Source: Siderastrea siderea
Taxonomy: Eukaryota > Cnidaria > Anthozoa > Scleractinia > Rhizangiidae
Reading direction: 5' to 3'
Assembly (NCBI GenBank): GCA_964030785.1
Contig: OZ034975.1
Span: forward strand, 34,935,769 to 34,999,768
DNA length: 64,000 bases
In this document: positions 38,833 through 51,247 of the stretch, in pieces
Layout: every line of letters begins with the position of its first letter
How positions within the stretch are numbered: the stretch's first letter is position 1
The notes under the pieces: generated by a model
The model's database searches: none
What the model saw: the letters and a program-made list of their open reading frames with translations, nothing else
Told to the model about the DNA's origin: nothing
Position numbers and translations under genes: made by a program

Positions 38833-40048
38833 TTTACAGTGAAACCCATAAAACCATGAACGCCTAAAATTATTTCTGGAATGTTTATTGTTCTGCGACC
38901 AATCAGATTCGAGACGTAACCGCAACAAACCGCAAGAGTAATTAGCTGAGAGGTTTCGATCACGAAACGAGTCGGTGGCTTTTGCGTCCACAATAAATTC
39001 TCAGTTTCACCGCCGATTATTGCAGTAGAGCAATAATTACTGTAGTTTCTGTTAGACCCGAGTTTTCACAGCAAACACAAACACGCCTGCCGTTGCAGAT
39101 ACAAACGTACATGCGTGCAATTTGCGTACCGTTGCAAAAATTTTGAAAAATTACACTCGCTTTTGATTGGCTATTTAGGTCTCAGTTCGGTAGTTGTGTT
39201 ACTTTGGACCGACGAAATCGAAAACATCAAATGACGGCCAAAAACATGCACGTTTTGAGGCAAAACATGGGATGTTTATGCAAACACCGAAGGAAACGTA
39301 TCTTTTTTAAAATATACTAAACGCGCGAATCGCTTCTACTAGAACTGGACATTTGTTCACTTGTGCCGTCTATCCTTCGCTCATACAGAAGCTATCTGAA
39401 ATAGAAAAGAATAACAACTTCAATATTTCCAAAAGATATAAAGAAGTTGAGAATCGTGGAAGAAAAATACAGCTCGTTGTTTCATGTCCATAACGTAAAA
39501 TGTTCGGCTAACGGCTTGCGTGACATCTTGGACGGAAGAGTTTTGCCGTGAATGAGCTTGATGCACTGTTCTCCGCACCAAAGTAGGGTAAAGGGAAACT
39601 TTTGCAAAGTTTATTTAGTAAACTGTTTTGGTCAAACAGGGAAAAGGCTGAAACCGACAAATGATTATAACTGACAACACCGGAGAGGCCGTTTTTTTTA
39701 AAAAAATGAAAAACTGAATACAATTATTCTGCTCCCAGACGCGCTGTCTAGCCGTGTCTGTTCGATTATTTATCTCTTTTCAGTAAAATATCGCTTATAG
39801 TTATTCTTTGCTTATGCATAAACTCTGAAATAGAAAAAAATAACAAATTCAGAGTGTTTGTTAATCGGCGGTGAAACTGAGAATTTATCGTGGACGCAAA
39901 AGCCACCGACTCGTGTCGTGATCGAAACCTTTCAGCTAATTACTCTTGCGGTTTGTTGCGGTTACGTCTCGAATCTGATTGGTCGCAGAACAATAAACAT
40001 TCCCGAAATAATTTTAGGCGTTCATGGTTTTATGGGTTTCACTGTAAA
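38833..40048. mobile_element. Non-autonomous DNA element with about 187-bp inverted repeats
   Basis: Left arm 38833-39019 begins tttacagtgaaacccataaa. Right arm 39862-40048 is its inverted copy with few differences. The 0.84-kb interior has no transposase, so it is a foldback or MITE-like deletion derivative. Confidence 0.9.
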
Positions 40049-40458
40049 ATGAAAACATATGGACGCCGTTAAAAAAATAATAATTTCGTTTAAATTTTTG
40101 AAGAGGAACAATATTTTTCCAAAAATTTAGAGGGTGTACAAATTATACAAAAATTGTTCTCGCACGGAAAAACGACCTTTCGCGTGACATAGTCGGAAAG
40201 TTGCGAGCCGGCTGGATTATAGGGTACTGTTTACGGTATTGTTTTGGCTTTTTCTGACCACTTTCTCGTCTGTTTTCGCAAACTATTGGTTTGCTGGGAA
40301 AACCAGTAATGCCTAAGAGTGTACTAGGCCCCCAGCCGCACTGTGCCTCCGGAGACTTAGCTTGTCTAAAACATCGCCGATCGATCGAGCGTCAGGACAG
40401 TCGCTGGTTGAGTCCTTTACTAAAAGATAATCAAGACAATTTCAGACATTCCTGTAAT
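40049..40458. other. Intergenic, nothing recognised
   Basis: No gene seen. Confidence 0.4.
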
Positions 40459-40790
40459 GGGCTATTCCATTTAATATCCGCACCCCCCGGGTTGAGGAAC
40501 AGTGGAATTCTTCAGGGGTAAGGGATAAGAGTGGTGGAATTCTTCAGGGGTATAGGCCAGAAGCTGGGGAATTCTTTAGGGGTAAAACCCATATTAGAAG
40601 TGGAATTCTTCAGGGGTGAACAGAGATTTTATGGAATTCTTCGGGGTGAATGCTTTTTTTGTGAAATTCTTCAGGGGTAAACCCATTTCTTAAGACTTCA
40701 GGGGTAACACTTTTTAATGGAATTCTTTAGGGGTAAGAGGGAAAGGTCAGTCCTCAACCAGGGGGGTGCGGATATTAAATGGAATAGCCC
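40459..40790. mobile_element. Inverted-repeat element carrying an internal minisatellite
   Basis: The ends, gggctattccatttaatatc and inverted gatattaaatggaatagccc, are exact. Between them are about eight copies of a 25-40-base unit containing ggaattcttcaggggtaa. Confidence 0.9.
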
Positions 40791-43700
40791 AATTTCCAGT
40801 TTGCCTTTTTAAGATTTTGAACAGCCACGGAAAAGGAAAAGAGAATCATCATTTCACTGGAAGTTGACAGCACTTTAAAAAGCCCTGTACACACACCAGA
40901 CAACCGCCCCAGAAAAGAATATTATATCGAAAAGCAATGAAGCAGTTTACTGATAAAAACAGCCCTGGACTCTTGAAGGACCTCCTTGCTTGTATTACGG
41001 GCAGTCAAAACTTTTCCAGCAAAAGAAAAGATCTACCAGGAGGGTCATTTACCTTTGTTTCACATAATTTAGCACTATTTGTCAGCGGTCTCACTCAAAG
41101 CGTATATAAGGATGAGCATCCATGACTCCTTGTCTCTTCGCGCCAGGCAGCCATTCCGACCATAACGGCTTTTGCTTCAGCAAATCTTTGCCCGGTTCAA
41201 CAAGCACATGCACTCCGCCTGCCTTTAGAAGAGAGAACGACAATCTCGGCTCATCTTGCCAACACTCAGCTACATGATATGGTTACTGAATACTGTCGCT
41301 ACTACGTACGCACTATCCGAGTCTATTCTTACACGAGAGGCAAGCACTTTGTAGACAAGAAAGACAAATAATTCGCTTTAATAACCTAGAAAATAATTCT
41401 GTTGAGAGGAACGCTTACGAACGCTCATCATGTGCTCCGAGGTGCTCCGACAGAAACCTTTATTCACTTGTGGATTCCATTTCTTGTTTGGGAGACAAAT
41501 GTCTGCTTCGCAAGTATGATCGCAAAGTTTTGTTTTTGGAAATAGATTGTTTACTTAAACTTATTGGAAATTATTGTCTAAAACAAACCTAACTCTATGA
41601 GTGTTGCACAAAAGTTCGGTAAGGTGTAGCTATAAAGTGCAATGTTAAATTTAATCTGAGGACTCACTCACCGTAGTGCTGCACCGATGATCTCAGGAAT
41701 TTGCTGGGTTTCCACGACTTTTTTCTACAGCCAAATAGTAGATAGACAAGTTCCCAGTTTGTCTGAAAAAACCTCCACCACAGAAAATACCCTTAAATCG
41801 CGTCCCAAGTTCCATCTTCTCGAGTGACACGACCCCAAAATCAACCGAGAAATCAAGCTCGCATGGTGCCAAACAAACAGCCGACCGAACGATTTTGAAA
41901 TGCTGATCTCGAGCATGCGCAGTCGTTTTTCAGCCCCGTCGATCTTTGTAACATTAGAGCAGGCGCCATTTTGAAAGTGACGGTTGCTCGACCTAAGCAA
42001 GAATTATTTAGCTAGCATTTGTTTGTAGTTTGAGGACAAAAAAGCATCTCTCAAGTTAAAACAAAGGTGGGCGATTGCATCTTTTGCATTGGATTACGTG
42101 CCAAGAAATATTTTGGAGCCTTGCATGTGGATTTTTGGATCGAAGTGAACAAATGAAATCGACGTTGTGAACATATTAACAACAGTGGATCAACGACTGT
42201 TTGGCGGGTTGTTGCATTCGCAAAAGGCCAAACGTAGAAAATATGGACGTTTTGCCGGTAAACGTAAGCTTGGAACTTCAATTTACTCTCAGCCTAAAGG
42301 TTTCTCTTCCAGTTTGTCATTCAACGGAGATGTTACTAGCTAGGAAGCTTAAGGTGAATACAAACGGTTAGCTGTAAAGCTGTATGCCTGCATCTTCGTG
42401 TTCAGTTCTTTTGACACTGTTTAGTTGCAATAATTGTTAGCAATATAAAGTCTGGGGATTGCCATTGAAAACTGTAGCATTTAAATGTAAAGAGTTCAAC
42501 AATTCTTCAGTGGAAATATTCTTGTTTGAAAGATATTATTGGAAGGTAAACAATCTTAAATGACCTCCATGTTTTAGCCTTTTTGTACTGGATGAAAACT
42601 ACTGTAATTTACATTGCAAGAAAACGTGAATGATATCATTGTGTTTTTGTAACAATGTTTTATAGGCTGTTGGAATCTATGTTGTTGTTGACCACATCAA
42701 AGGGCCTGCTTCCCTGCAGATGTCAAGCATTTGTGAAAATGGATGATACCATGTTTGACTAAAATTCATTCATTTTATTTATTAATTGGCTGTGGTGGTC
42801 ACTTAGGAATTGCGTTCATGCGTGTAGGTGCAAGTTCAGGAAGCCAACTTTGACTTTTGGTAGATGTCAATTCACGAAAGCTGTGTTGGTAATATGATGA
42901 ACAATTCTACCAGTCCTTATACTTTAAAGCCCACCTTCACCCAAATGGCCTTGCAACCGTTTGCTATTGTTTTCAAGTGGCTTTATTGTCCTTCTCGTGA
43001 TCTGACTGGTTGCCAGAATATTTCTGCGAGCGAGAAAATCATCACATATATTTAAAACAAATCGAAACAGCGAACTCGTAGCGATTTACACCAATCTACA
43101 TGAACGACCTCAATCTACAAGTCTTTTGGCTTCCATGAAATGCATTTACTCCCCAAAACGTTGGAATTATGTGTAGTTCGCCACATGAAAGTCTCAATGA
43201 AATAGAAAGCGAGAACTCAGTTTATGTTTACATTTCTAAGTGCCAGCAAGCGACTAACATCAACTTCGACATACGATTGTTTTTGTTTGCAAATTGTAAA
43301 GTAACAGTGATTTTGAAGGTCTTTGCAAGTCATTATAGAGGTTGTTCTGAAGGAGAATACATGTAAACAGCTTATACAACTGGATAGCAACTCACTGATT
43401 ATCGCTCGCAAAATAGCACTTTTCCGGTGACTCCTGCATTACAATTGTAATCTTTGAAAGCCAGCCATACATATGTACTAATCTTCGATCAAATCTACCT
43501 GAGCCTATGGCTAACTAAGAAAACTATTATTGAATTCAATCGTACGACGATAGACACAGAGGAAGAAAAAGAAAACAGTTCTGCAAAACCATTCATTTAT
43601 TACACAGTCGCGAGCCGTTTTGTTTACATCCCGAGAATAAAATCGAATCGTACGAATCAAACTTACTTGCAAAGGTCCCACATCCAATACAATCAGATCA

Positions 43701-44758
43701 CTACTAGAGATTCATTAAATCTCGTTTTTTTTTTGCTTCATAACACAAGCTCCCCTGAGACAAATACTGACAATATTTTCCTTTGGGATAACCATACAGC
43801 ATCTTCAACCGTGAGGTATCTTTGGCAGCAAACATGTTGAACAAAGAAGGAGTGAAAAAAAATATGTTTGCCAGCACAGTCACAAAATAATTCCTGGAAA
43901 CGACAGCTTGATAACTGAATAATAAATTCCTGCATGCTTATGGACGATTTTCAACAAGATGACTCTGAAGGAAAAGGATTTTCAAAGAAAACCTGCTCAG
44001 AAACAATTTCGTGTTACACGAAAATCATAAACAGCAACCGCGGTGCGCAAGGCCTTTTGGGTGAAGGTGAAAATGAAAATTTAAGCCGGTTGTAATTTTG
44101 TAAAAGGTTTGGACCCATGAGTCATAACATAAGTTGGTGAAGTATGATTGTCCGGGTGAGTGTAGTCCCAAGAAGGAATGTTTGTGATGACATTGACTGA
44201 CGTTTCGACAACCTGAGCGAATTCATCATCAGGGTCAAGCCAGCTGGCTCTGATGATGTCAGAGCCACAAACAGTCCTTCTCAGAAGTACATTCCCCCAG
44301 ACGATCATCCGGACTTATGGTTATAATTTTAAAGAAAAGATGGAGTTGTGTTTGAACAAACATTCACTGGATTTTGCTTTATTCTCAATTCAATTCCAGT
44401 TTTCTTCAAATCTGAATTCATAAAATTTTGACCTTCTTACCTGGGAAGATTGTTCATCATTTGGCTCCCGACCAGTGTTTTTAAGTCAAAATTTAGTACA
44501 ATCAATTTTAATTTTAATTGAATTTGCCAAATTCACATGGGTGATCATGTGATTAGTAACCACTGTAGCTGATATTTGTTTTTATAACATAGCTCGCGCG
44601 TTTGTCCTATCGAATTCCTATTGAACCATCATGGTGTATATCTCTATACACGCACGGCCGTGCGTATATAACATGACGTGTACAGTTGCATTTTGGTGCA
44701 AAGTTCCCGACGAGTTTTGCCACGAGTTCCTCTTCAGTACTAAACTTTCCAACAGTCA
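40791..44758. other. Intergenic, no supported gene
   Basis: Contains tgcgcagtcgtttttcagcc at 41916-41935, the exact inverted copy of 38727-38746. Small ORFs lack domains. Confidence 0.4.
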
Positions 44759-46357
44759 ATGGAAGAAATTAGCGAAGAACTTCCAACTTTTTCTCTTGGC
44801 GTTGACCTTTTAGCCAGTAAGCAGCCAACAACAAGCAAGAGCAAGACCAACGAAAACGAAGCAGCGCGTTTTCCAAATTTATCCGAACATGAGCTGCAGC
44901 ATATTTTAGTGGAAAGACACTCAAAAGGAACTAAAAAAGCCACAAATTGGTCGGTGGCAACTTTCAAAGGTAAACATTTCTGTTGTTATTGTTGTTGTAT
45001 TTTTGTTGTTGTTGTTTTTGTACTTGTTGTTGTTTTACATTTGTTCAATCCGCCAAAAAGCCGGGTTAATTACAGATCCAACAAAACAACCGGAGACGCG
45101 AAAAGTTTCGGTGCAATTTACGCTTACAAAGACACCTCAAAATACAGCTACCCGTATTGGAACAATGTTAAAAAAATTTCAGTCACGCATTGCCTATAAA
45201 CTAAATAGTACAATAATTTCTTTTTGAATTTAGCTTGGTGCAGTGAGAAAAAAATACAGACCCCGCTAGAACAAATGTCACTTGGTCAACTGGATACAAA
45301 CCTTCGTAGATTTTACGCAGAGGCCAGAAGTAAATCTGGAGATGTCTACAGTAAATCTACACTCCTTGGTTTTCGTCACGGCATTGAAAGATACCTGAAT
45401 GCACCGCCACTTAACAAAAGCTTGAAGCTCTCTTCCGACCCAAGGTTTAAAAGGTCAAACGAAATGCTGAATACGACAGTCGTTAGCTTGAAGCGCCAGG
45501 GAAAAGAAAACGTAAAACACAAACCGGCGATTGAAAACGAACATTTGGTGCGGCTGAAGTCCTCACAAGTTCTTTCACTGAGCAACCCGCTTGCTCTTCT
45601 CCGTAATGTATGGTTCCATGTGGTCCTCTTCTCTTGTAGAAGAGGTCGAGAGGGACAGAGGAACCTGAAAACGACCAGCTTCAAGTTTGAAGCAGACGCA
45701 ACTGGTCGAAACTACGTGACGATGGCGCATGATGAGGCTACGAAGAACCATCCTGGTGGAGTCGCCGACGTTTCCAGCACCGAAAAGTACGCCAGAATGT
45801 ACGAAACAGAGGATGTGAACGACGGGTACAAGGCCTTGAATTTATACTTATCCAAGTTAAACCCAAAGTGTGAGTCGTTTTTCCAATATCCACGAAAGAA
45901 CTGGAGTTTTGAAGACAACGTATGGTATGAAGCACGTCCAGTCGGAGTAAACTCGCTCGACTCCATGATGAAAAATATCAGCGAAGCAGCATCATTATCA
46001 CAGCAGTACACCAACCATAGCGTCAGAGCGACGGCCATAACTTTGTGGTCTAATGCTGGAATCCCTAATAGACACATTATGGCGATCTCCGGTCACAGAA
46101 GTGAACAAAGCCCTGCACATTACAACACGCGCCCATCCACGTCCCAGCTTCGCAATTGCAGTGAAGTTCTGTCACAAAGCCTTGTCACTAGCACACCTGA
46201 GCCTTCTTCTACCGGTGTTACTGTCCGTCAAAATAACAGTGTGGTGGTCGCTCAGGAGAAAACTGCAAGTTTCCTGGAGTCCGTCTTCAGCAACTGCACC
46301 GTGCACGGCAATATTAACATCATTTTGAAAAATCAAAACCCTTCTTCGGGTTTTTAA
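44759..46357 (+). CDS. Crypton-type tyrosine recombinase, apparently intact, two exons
   Basis: Site-specific recombinase of a Crypton DNA transposon or a host gene domesticated from one. Exon 1 is 44759-44969 (MEEISEELPTFSLGVDL...). The intron starts GTAAAC and ends TAG at 45233. Exon 2 runs 45234-46357 to TAA; together about 444 residues. The join gives ATFKAWCSEKK, the expected start of the N-terminal core-binding region. Catalytic residues visible in order: Arg in SCRRGREGQRNL, His-x-x-Arg in NHSVRATAITLW, His in ISGHRSEQ and the nucleophile Tyr in PAHYN, giving the R-H-R-H-Y set. The C-terminus is Ser/Thr-rich. No inverted repeats are expected for Cryptons and none were found. An intact ORF suggests recent activity or selection. 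The start at 44759 is the first Met of the open exon. Confidence 0.85.
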
Positions 46358-46660
46358 CATTTACCTACGAGCTAAGATTTCTACTAAAACTTGAGTATTT
46401 TGACTTTGTTTGTCTACATTTTCCTGTATTAATTCAAAGAAGCGAATTTTTCCATTGACAATTTGTTCAAAGAAGCGAATTTTTCATTGAAAATTTGAGA
46501 TAAACCAGATGAAACGTTCTCGCTCAAACGGACCATTGTGGCATGTTTTTAACCAGCCAATAGGATCCTTTGTTTTTCTTCACCGTGCGTTGTGAGAACG
46601 TTGTAGTTGATCACAAATAAAACCTGTTTTTGTGCACAAGTTGTTGCCGCTATGTTATAA
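46358..46660. other. Downstream of the Crypton; nothing recognised
   Basis: Two short copies of aaagaagcgaatttttc near 46437 and 46471. No gene. Confidence 0.5.
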
Positions 46661-46852
46661 AAGAATTGGTTCATGCTTTTAGCTGTGCGTATATCGAGTT
46701 ATGGATGCACTTGGGAAGTTTGGAGAGCACTCAAGAAGCTAGAGTTGCTCTCGGCTGCGCCTCGAGCAACTCTTACGCTTCTCTCGTGCTCTCCAAACTT
46801 CCCGCGTGCATCCATACCTCGATATACGCACGCTAAGCCTGAACCAATTCTT
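46661..46852. repeat. Near-perfect foldback element, about 90-bp arms
   Basis: aagaattggttcatgctttt at the left is matched by its inverted copy at the right. The arms are complementary through tatggatgca and gtttggagagcac to a centre near 46756. Confidence 0.85.
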
Positions 46853-48255
46853 AAAGATCACAGGGGGCAAAAATGAAATCTGTAACCATGCATTTCTGCA
46901 GATTAATAATTGGAGGTGATATAGCAAATTGATGTTTCTAAAGGCACATTTTAAAAATTATTGTATCCTGTTTGTTGCAGCCTAACTTATAAAGTTCTTT
47001 ATGCTCCATACATGCCTGCATACATGCAGCTAAAGGTAGTGATATTGAAGAACAATCACATTAATTTTTGAGTTTTTTTTCAAAATATAAAATACAGAAA
47101 AAAGTTAGAGTGATTTTACTTAACCCGTGAAACAATATCTAACAATTAGTGTCTAATAGTCAAAGGTGAACAAAAGAAAACAATGGAATTAGTGTGTAAT
47201 AGTGCGTAATAGTTTAGTATCTATCTCACGGGTTAATTAAAATCACTCTAAGAGAATTGTTAATATATATTTTAAAATCATGGTTTAATTGTAAATCACT
47301 TGTACTTTCTTTATTTTCATTTTAGCTGTACGTAATCTAATTGCAATACTGTTGTCTTATCAACTCAATTGATACATACATGTATCTAACAATGTAATTT
47401 CCATGGCTAATGAATTCCTATTTGGCTATGTTCTGTTCTCTTTTTTTCATTGTTCTATGACAACATTATTGCAATTAGGTGTATACCAGTATTTATAGTG
47501 ACTTAATACCCTCAATGCTCCTTAAGGGGGAAAAAGTTTGAAATGGTTTTAAAGCACACAAAAGAAATTTTTGTTCCCGTTCCAGATAATAAATTAGGAA
47601 AATTGAATTTTGAGCAATTTTGAACAAAAGATAGTGTTGTTGAATTTTTCTATATCGTCATTTGAATCCCAACTTTCTTCAAATTCGAATTCACAAAGTT
47701 TTGACTTTCTTACCTGGGAAGATTGTTCAGTAGGGCTTCACCAGAGCTCTTCCGGTTTTTCAGTCAAAATTTGAAACAATTTGAAAAGGTTTTATTTAAC
47801 CATGTATTTTCTGTAGATTGAATAATCAGAGGTTCTAAAGGACATCATCAGTCTTTCTCAAGGGTGTTTCACAAAACTATCCAGCCTTAATTATAAAGTT
47901 CTTTTTATGCTCCATGGATGCATGCAGATGGAGGTAGTCACATTGAAGAACAACTAAATTTATGAGATTTTTTGGAAATATAAAATACAGAAAAATTTTA
48001 AGAGAATTTAATATATATATATATATATTGAAATCATGTTTTATTTATACATACCTGTACATGCTTTATTTTGATTTTATATACTTATATGATTATAGTG
48101 TCTTAGAAATTTACATTAATGTTACTGTTAATTCAAATTCTGTAAGAAATTATTGTTCATATAAGAAAATGAAACAGGATTGAATTAAAAATGTTGTACC
48201 TTTTATAGTGACAGTCAATTTGTGTGATGTTGCTTTTTATCTAAGAAATTAATAG
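46853..48255. other. Intergenic, includes small foldback 47106-47251 and a TA run at 48009-48029
   Basis: The inverted pair ttagagtgattttacttaac / ttaattaaaatcactctaa at 47106 and 47251 is a short MITE-like hairpin. No gene. Confidence 0.55.
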
Positions 48256-48685
48256 GGTGAATGTGCTGGAGTTAATTTTACTCTGATTTCAGAGTAACTA
48301 CAACTCTGATTATGGAGCTAAAATAACTCTAGTCTTTGATGGAGCAGAGTTAAAATTACCCTAGTCTTTGGTGGAGTAGAGTTAAAGTGACTCCCTCGTT
48401 GGGGCTATTATAACTCAGAAATTGGAGTTAAATTTGGGAGTTAAAATGACCCCAAAAAAGGAGTTAGTTTTTAACCTAAAGTTTTTACTCCACTTTTGGA
48501 GTTATAGTAACTCCCATATGGAGTTTAAATAACTCCTTTTATAGAGTTAAAGTGACTCCCCCACTGGAGTTATTATAACCCCGAAATTGGAGTTAAATTA
48601 AGGAATTAAAATAACCCCCCAAAAGGGGTTATTTTTAACTTAAAATTTTAACTTCAGTTTTGGAGTTAAAATAACTCTTTGAAAA
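48256..48685. repeat. Array 2 of GGAGTTA..TAACTCC palindromic repeats
   Basis: Degenerate gagttaaaataactcc units, as in 37926-38410. Confidence 0.8.
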
Positions 48686-49140
48686 TTACTGTGCATGGCA
48701 CTATATTGCTGACCAAAAAGCCCGAGGTTTCTGAAAACCACACCCTTCTTTACACCTCCCTCTGAATAATGCCTCCTCCACTTGTAGGTACTTTAAGTAG
48801 GGTTATTAAAGTGTATCATGATAGCGATAAATCATTGACGGTATAGCCCTATGAGCCATATAGGCATGTATGCGCATATATGACCGTTTATCATATGACC
48901 CGTACGACCCGCTGGCTTTTTCTTTGCAAAACCATTGATGAAAGTCCCGTATGAGGGCCGTACGCGATGGCGTAAGCGGGCCGGAAAAAGCCGTCAGGCC
49001 CTGCAAGCATTGCCTACGGCCCTCCGAGAGTTGAGCTGAAACAATTTTGTTGCAGTATAATTCCAAACTTTTCCTTCAAAATTAGCGATGTAAATGAACA
49101 TTACGACAACGAATTTTACTAACCTGACGATCTGTCCGAT

Positions 49141-50508
49141 ATGAAACTTCTTCAAAAGCCAACTTACTTGAAAAGCGAAGAAGAAAAGTCAAAACTTCTC
49201 ACAGATGTAGAAGTTCACAATTTTATTAGAAGCCAACAACAAGCAAACACTGTGAAAAAAAAATGTATGACATGAATGTATTTCAGAGATTTCTTAATGA
49301 ATGTTGCGAGAAACGAAAGATAACGGAAATTCCTCCGGCTGAGCTCGACAGTCTATTATGCAATTTCTATATTACAGCGAGGAAGAAGGACAACACAGAA
49401 TACGAACCCGACTTAATGTCCGCTTTCTCGCGCAGTATCCAGCGCTACTTGGATGATAACAGTGCAAAGATAAACATCATCAAAGACGAAGAATTCAAAG
49501 TCTCAAGAGAAGTCCTTAAATCCAAGCGTCGAGAACTCAGGAAGCAGGGCAAAGGGAACAAACCAAAGTAGCCTACTGCCACAGTAGCCCTGGTAAACGA
49601 ATATATTGAGCGCATCTTTGATGAGAATCAGTTCGGCATCCATGATCCTGATGTCCTTTCACGTACGATGTGGTTCTTGCTCACTCTCCACTTCGGCCAC
49701 CGAGCCAGACACGAAGCAAGGCAGATGAAATTTGGCGATATCGTTTTGATAAAAGGTGAACCGAGTGGCAAAGAGTACTTGGAATGCTCAACCGAAAGGG
49801 AGAGTAAGACCCGCCACAGAGATGAAAATGAGCATCGACGATCTTTCCGTCCTAAAGCGTACGAAACAGGCGACCGAAAATGTCCAGTAGCTTGCTATAA
49901 AGAGTTTGTTTACAGGCGACCAGAAGGGGCCAAATCACCAGAAAGTCCTTTTTCCTGGCTGTTCATCACCAACGAAAACAGAAGATAGGATTTGGTTTTC
50001 AAAAATACCGATGGGGAAAAACAAAATCGGCCAATTCCTTTCAAGCGCCACGAAAACCTGCCATTGTCTACGGGCGGGAAATTCACCAACCACTCAGTGA
50101 GAAAAACTTGCATAAACGCTTCCTGATTCCGGTGTTTCGCACAACAATGTGGCGCAACTGAGTGGCCATTATAGCCTTAAAAGTCTCGATAGTTATGCCG
50201 TAGCATCCAATCAACAGCAGCGTCAGATGTCCAAAATACTCAGCGGGAAAGAAAACTCCAGGCCCAAACCAAAGGCACAAACAGCGGAGGACAAACTGCA
50301 GAATCAGTCAAGTGGTACCACTCAAGATCAGAGTCCATCCAAACAAATGGCATATTTTCAGGAGCAAGCATCGGTGTGATTTTTAACATCCAGAATCTTC
50401 CTGAAGCCTCTGACTCGAAACACGCTGCACAAATTTCAGCTCCAAAGAAGCGTCGCTGTCATGTTATCGAATCTTCAGACGAAGAGGACTGCTGTGTTTC
50501 TTTGTAAT
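49141..50508 (+). pseudogene. Second Crypton-type tyrosine recombinase, broken
   Basis: Same family as 44759-46357 but clearly divergent. Fragments in order: LKSEEEKSKLLTDVEVHNFI, VFQRFLNECCEKRKITEIP, TMWFLLTLHFGHRARHEARQ (catalytic Arg region), FTNHSVRKTCIN (His-x-x-Arg), and MAQLSGHYSLKSLDSYAVAS (His and candidate Tyr), ending with a Ser-rich tail and SDEEDCCVSL. Breaks: a frameshift in the A-run near 49255, stops at 49569 and 49986, a stop near 50124 and a frameshift before 50149. All catalytic positions can still be seen, so decay appears recent. Confidence 0.85.
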
Positions 50509-50939
50509 TGACGTTCTCGGTAAATTATTACGTTGTTGTAAGATTTCCTTTCGTATATTGTATAAAAATTTGAATGACGTCATTACATTCAGCAAAAGTT
50601 AGAGCTTTTGCTTGAAAATTTTGTCGAAAATATTAAAATATTCTGTACTTTGCAGCTTAAACTTTTGAAATACACCTTACTGACATCCTGAATGAATGGC
50701 GTGACATCATTGGCTATGTGAAAATGCGCGCGAAACTAAACAAACGCTGCCCTTCCCAAAGAAAAAAAAAAAAGAAAGACAGAAGATTGAAGGAAAAAAC
50801 AGGACAGCCATATGACAAAATGCTTATTGACTGAATTAGGTCGGGCCGGACCAAGCGAAGCGAGGTCCGTACGCCATGAGTAGTAAGTTGCGCCCGTATG
50901 GAGAAAATGCTGGCTTCTGATTGGTCGAATGACGTCATC
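50509..50939. other. Junction region between host sequence and viral block
   Basis: Contains an A-run at 50761-50773 and a small inverted repeat cggacc..ggtccg near 50849-50870. The viral boundary lies in or near this stretch but is not defined. Confidence 0.35.
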
Positions 50940-50940
50940 A

Positions 50941-51102
50941 CCGGAAGTGGAATGGGAAACCGCTGACCAGTTGGAAAAAGGGATCGTGGGCTCATGGGAA
51001 CCGGAAGTCACGTGATTTGGAATGGGAAACCGCTGGCAAGTAGGAAAAAGGGATCGTGGGCTCAAGGGGAAGTAAAACCGCTGAGAAAACGCGGGCTCAA
51101 AG
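50941..51102. repeat. About 70-bp direct repeats beyond the polymerase 3' end
   Basis: ggaatgggaaaccgctg..ggaaaaagggatcgtgggctca occurs at 50949 and 51019. A third partial copy (aaaaccgctgag..cgggctcaaagtcc) lies at 51073-51102. These could be viral terminal or regulatory repeats. Confidence 0.75.
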
Positions 51103-51166
51103 TCCAAAGTCCAATTTGGGGAACGGGGGTGGTCCTTGAAAACAAGACAAAATGAATAAATCATGT

Positions 51167-51172
51167 TTTATT
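51167..51172 (-). terminator. Poly(A) signal AATAAA for the polymerase gene
   Basis: Minus-strand AATAAA lies about 76 bases past the polymerase stop codon at 51248. Confidence 0.5.
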
Positions 51173-51247
51173 GATTTGTTTTACAATAACTGTGGTTTTC
51201 CTTTGAGTTCCTATTTGATAAGTGTTCCTTTTATGATGAGTGTTCAG

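Noticed and set aside
44081..44308. 75-codon minus-strand ORF
   Set aside because: Looks like part of a dispersed repeat; no domain recognised.
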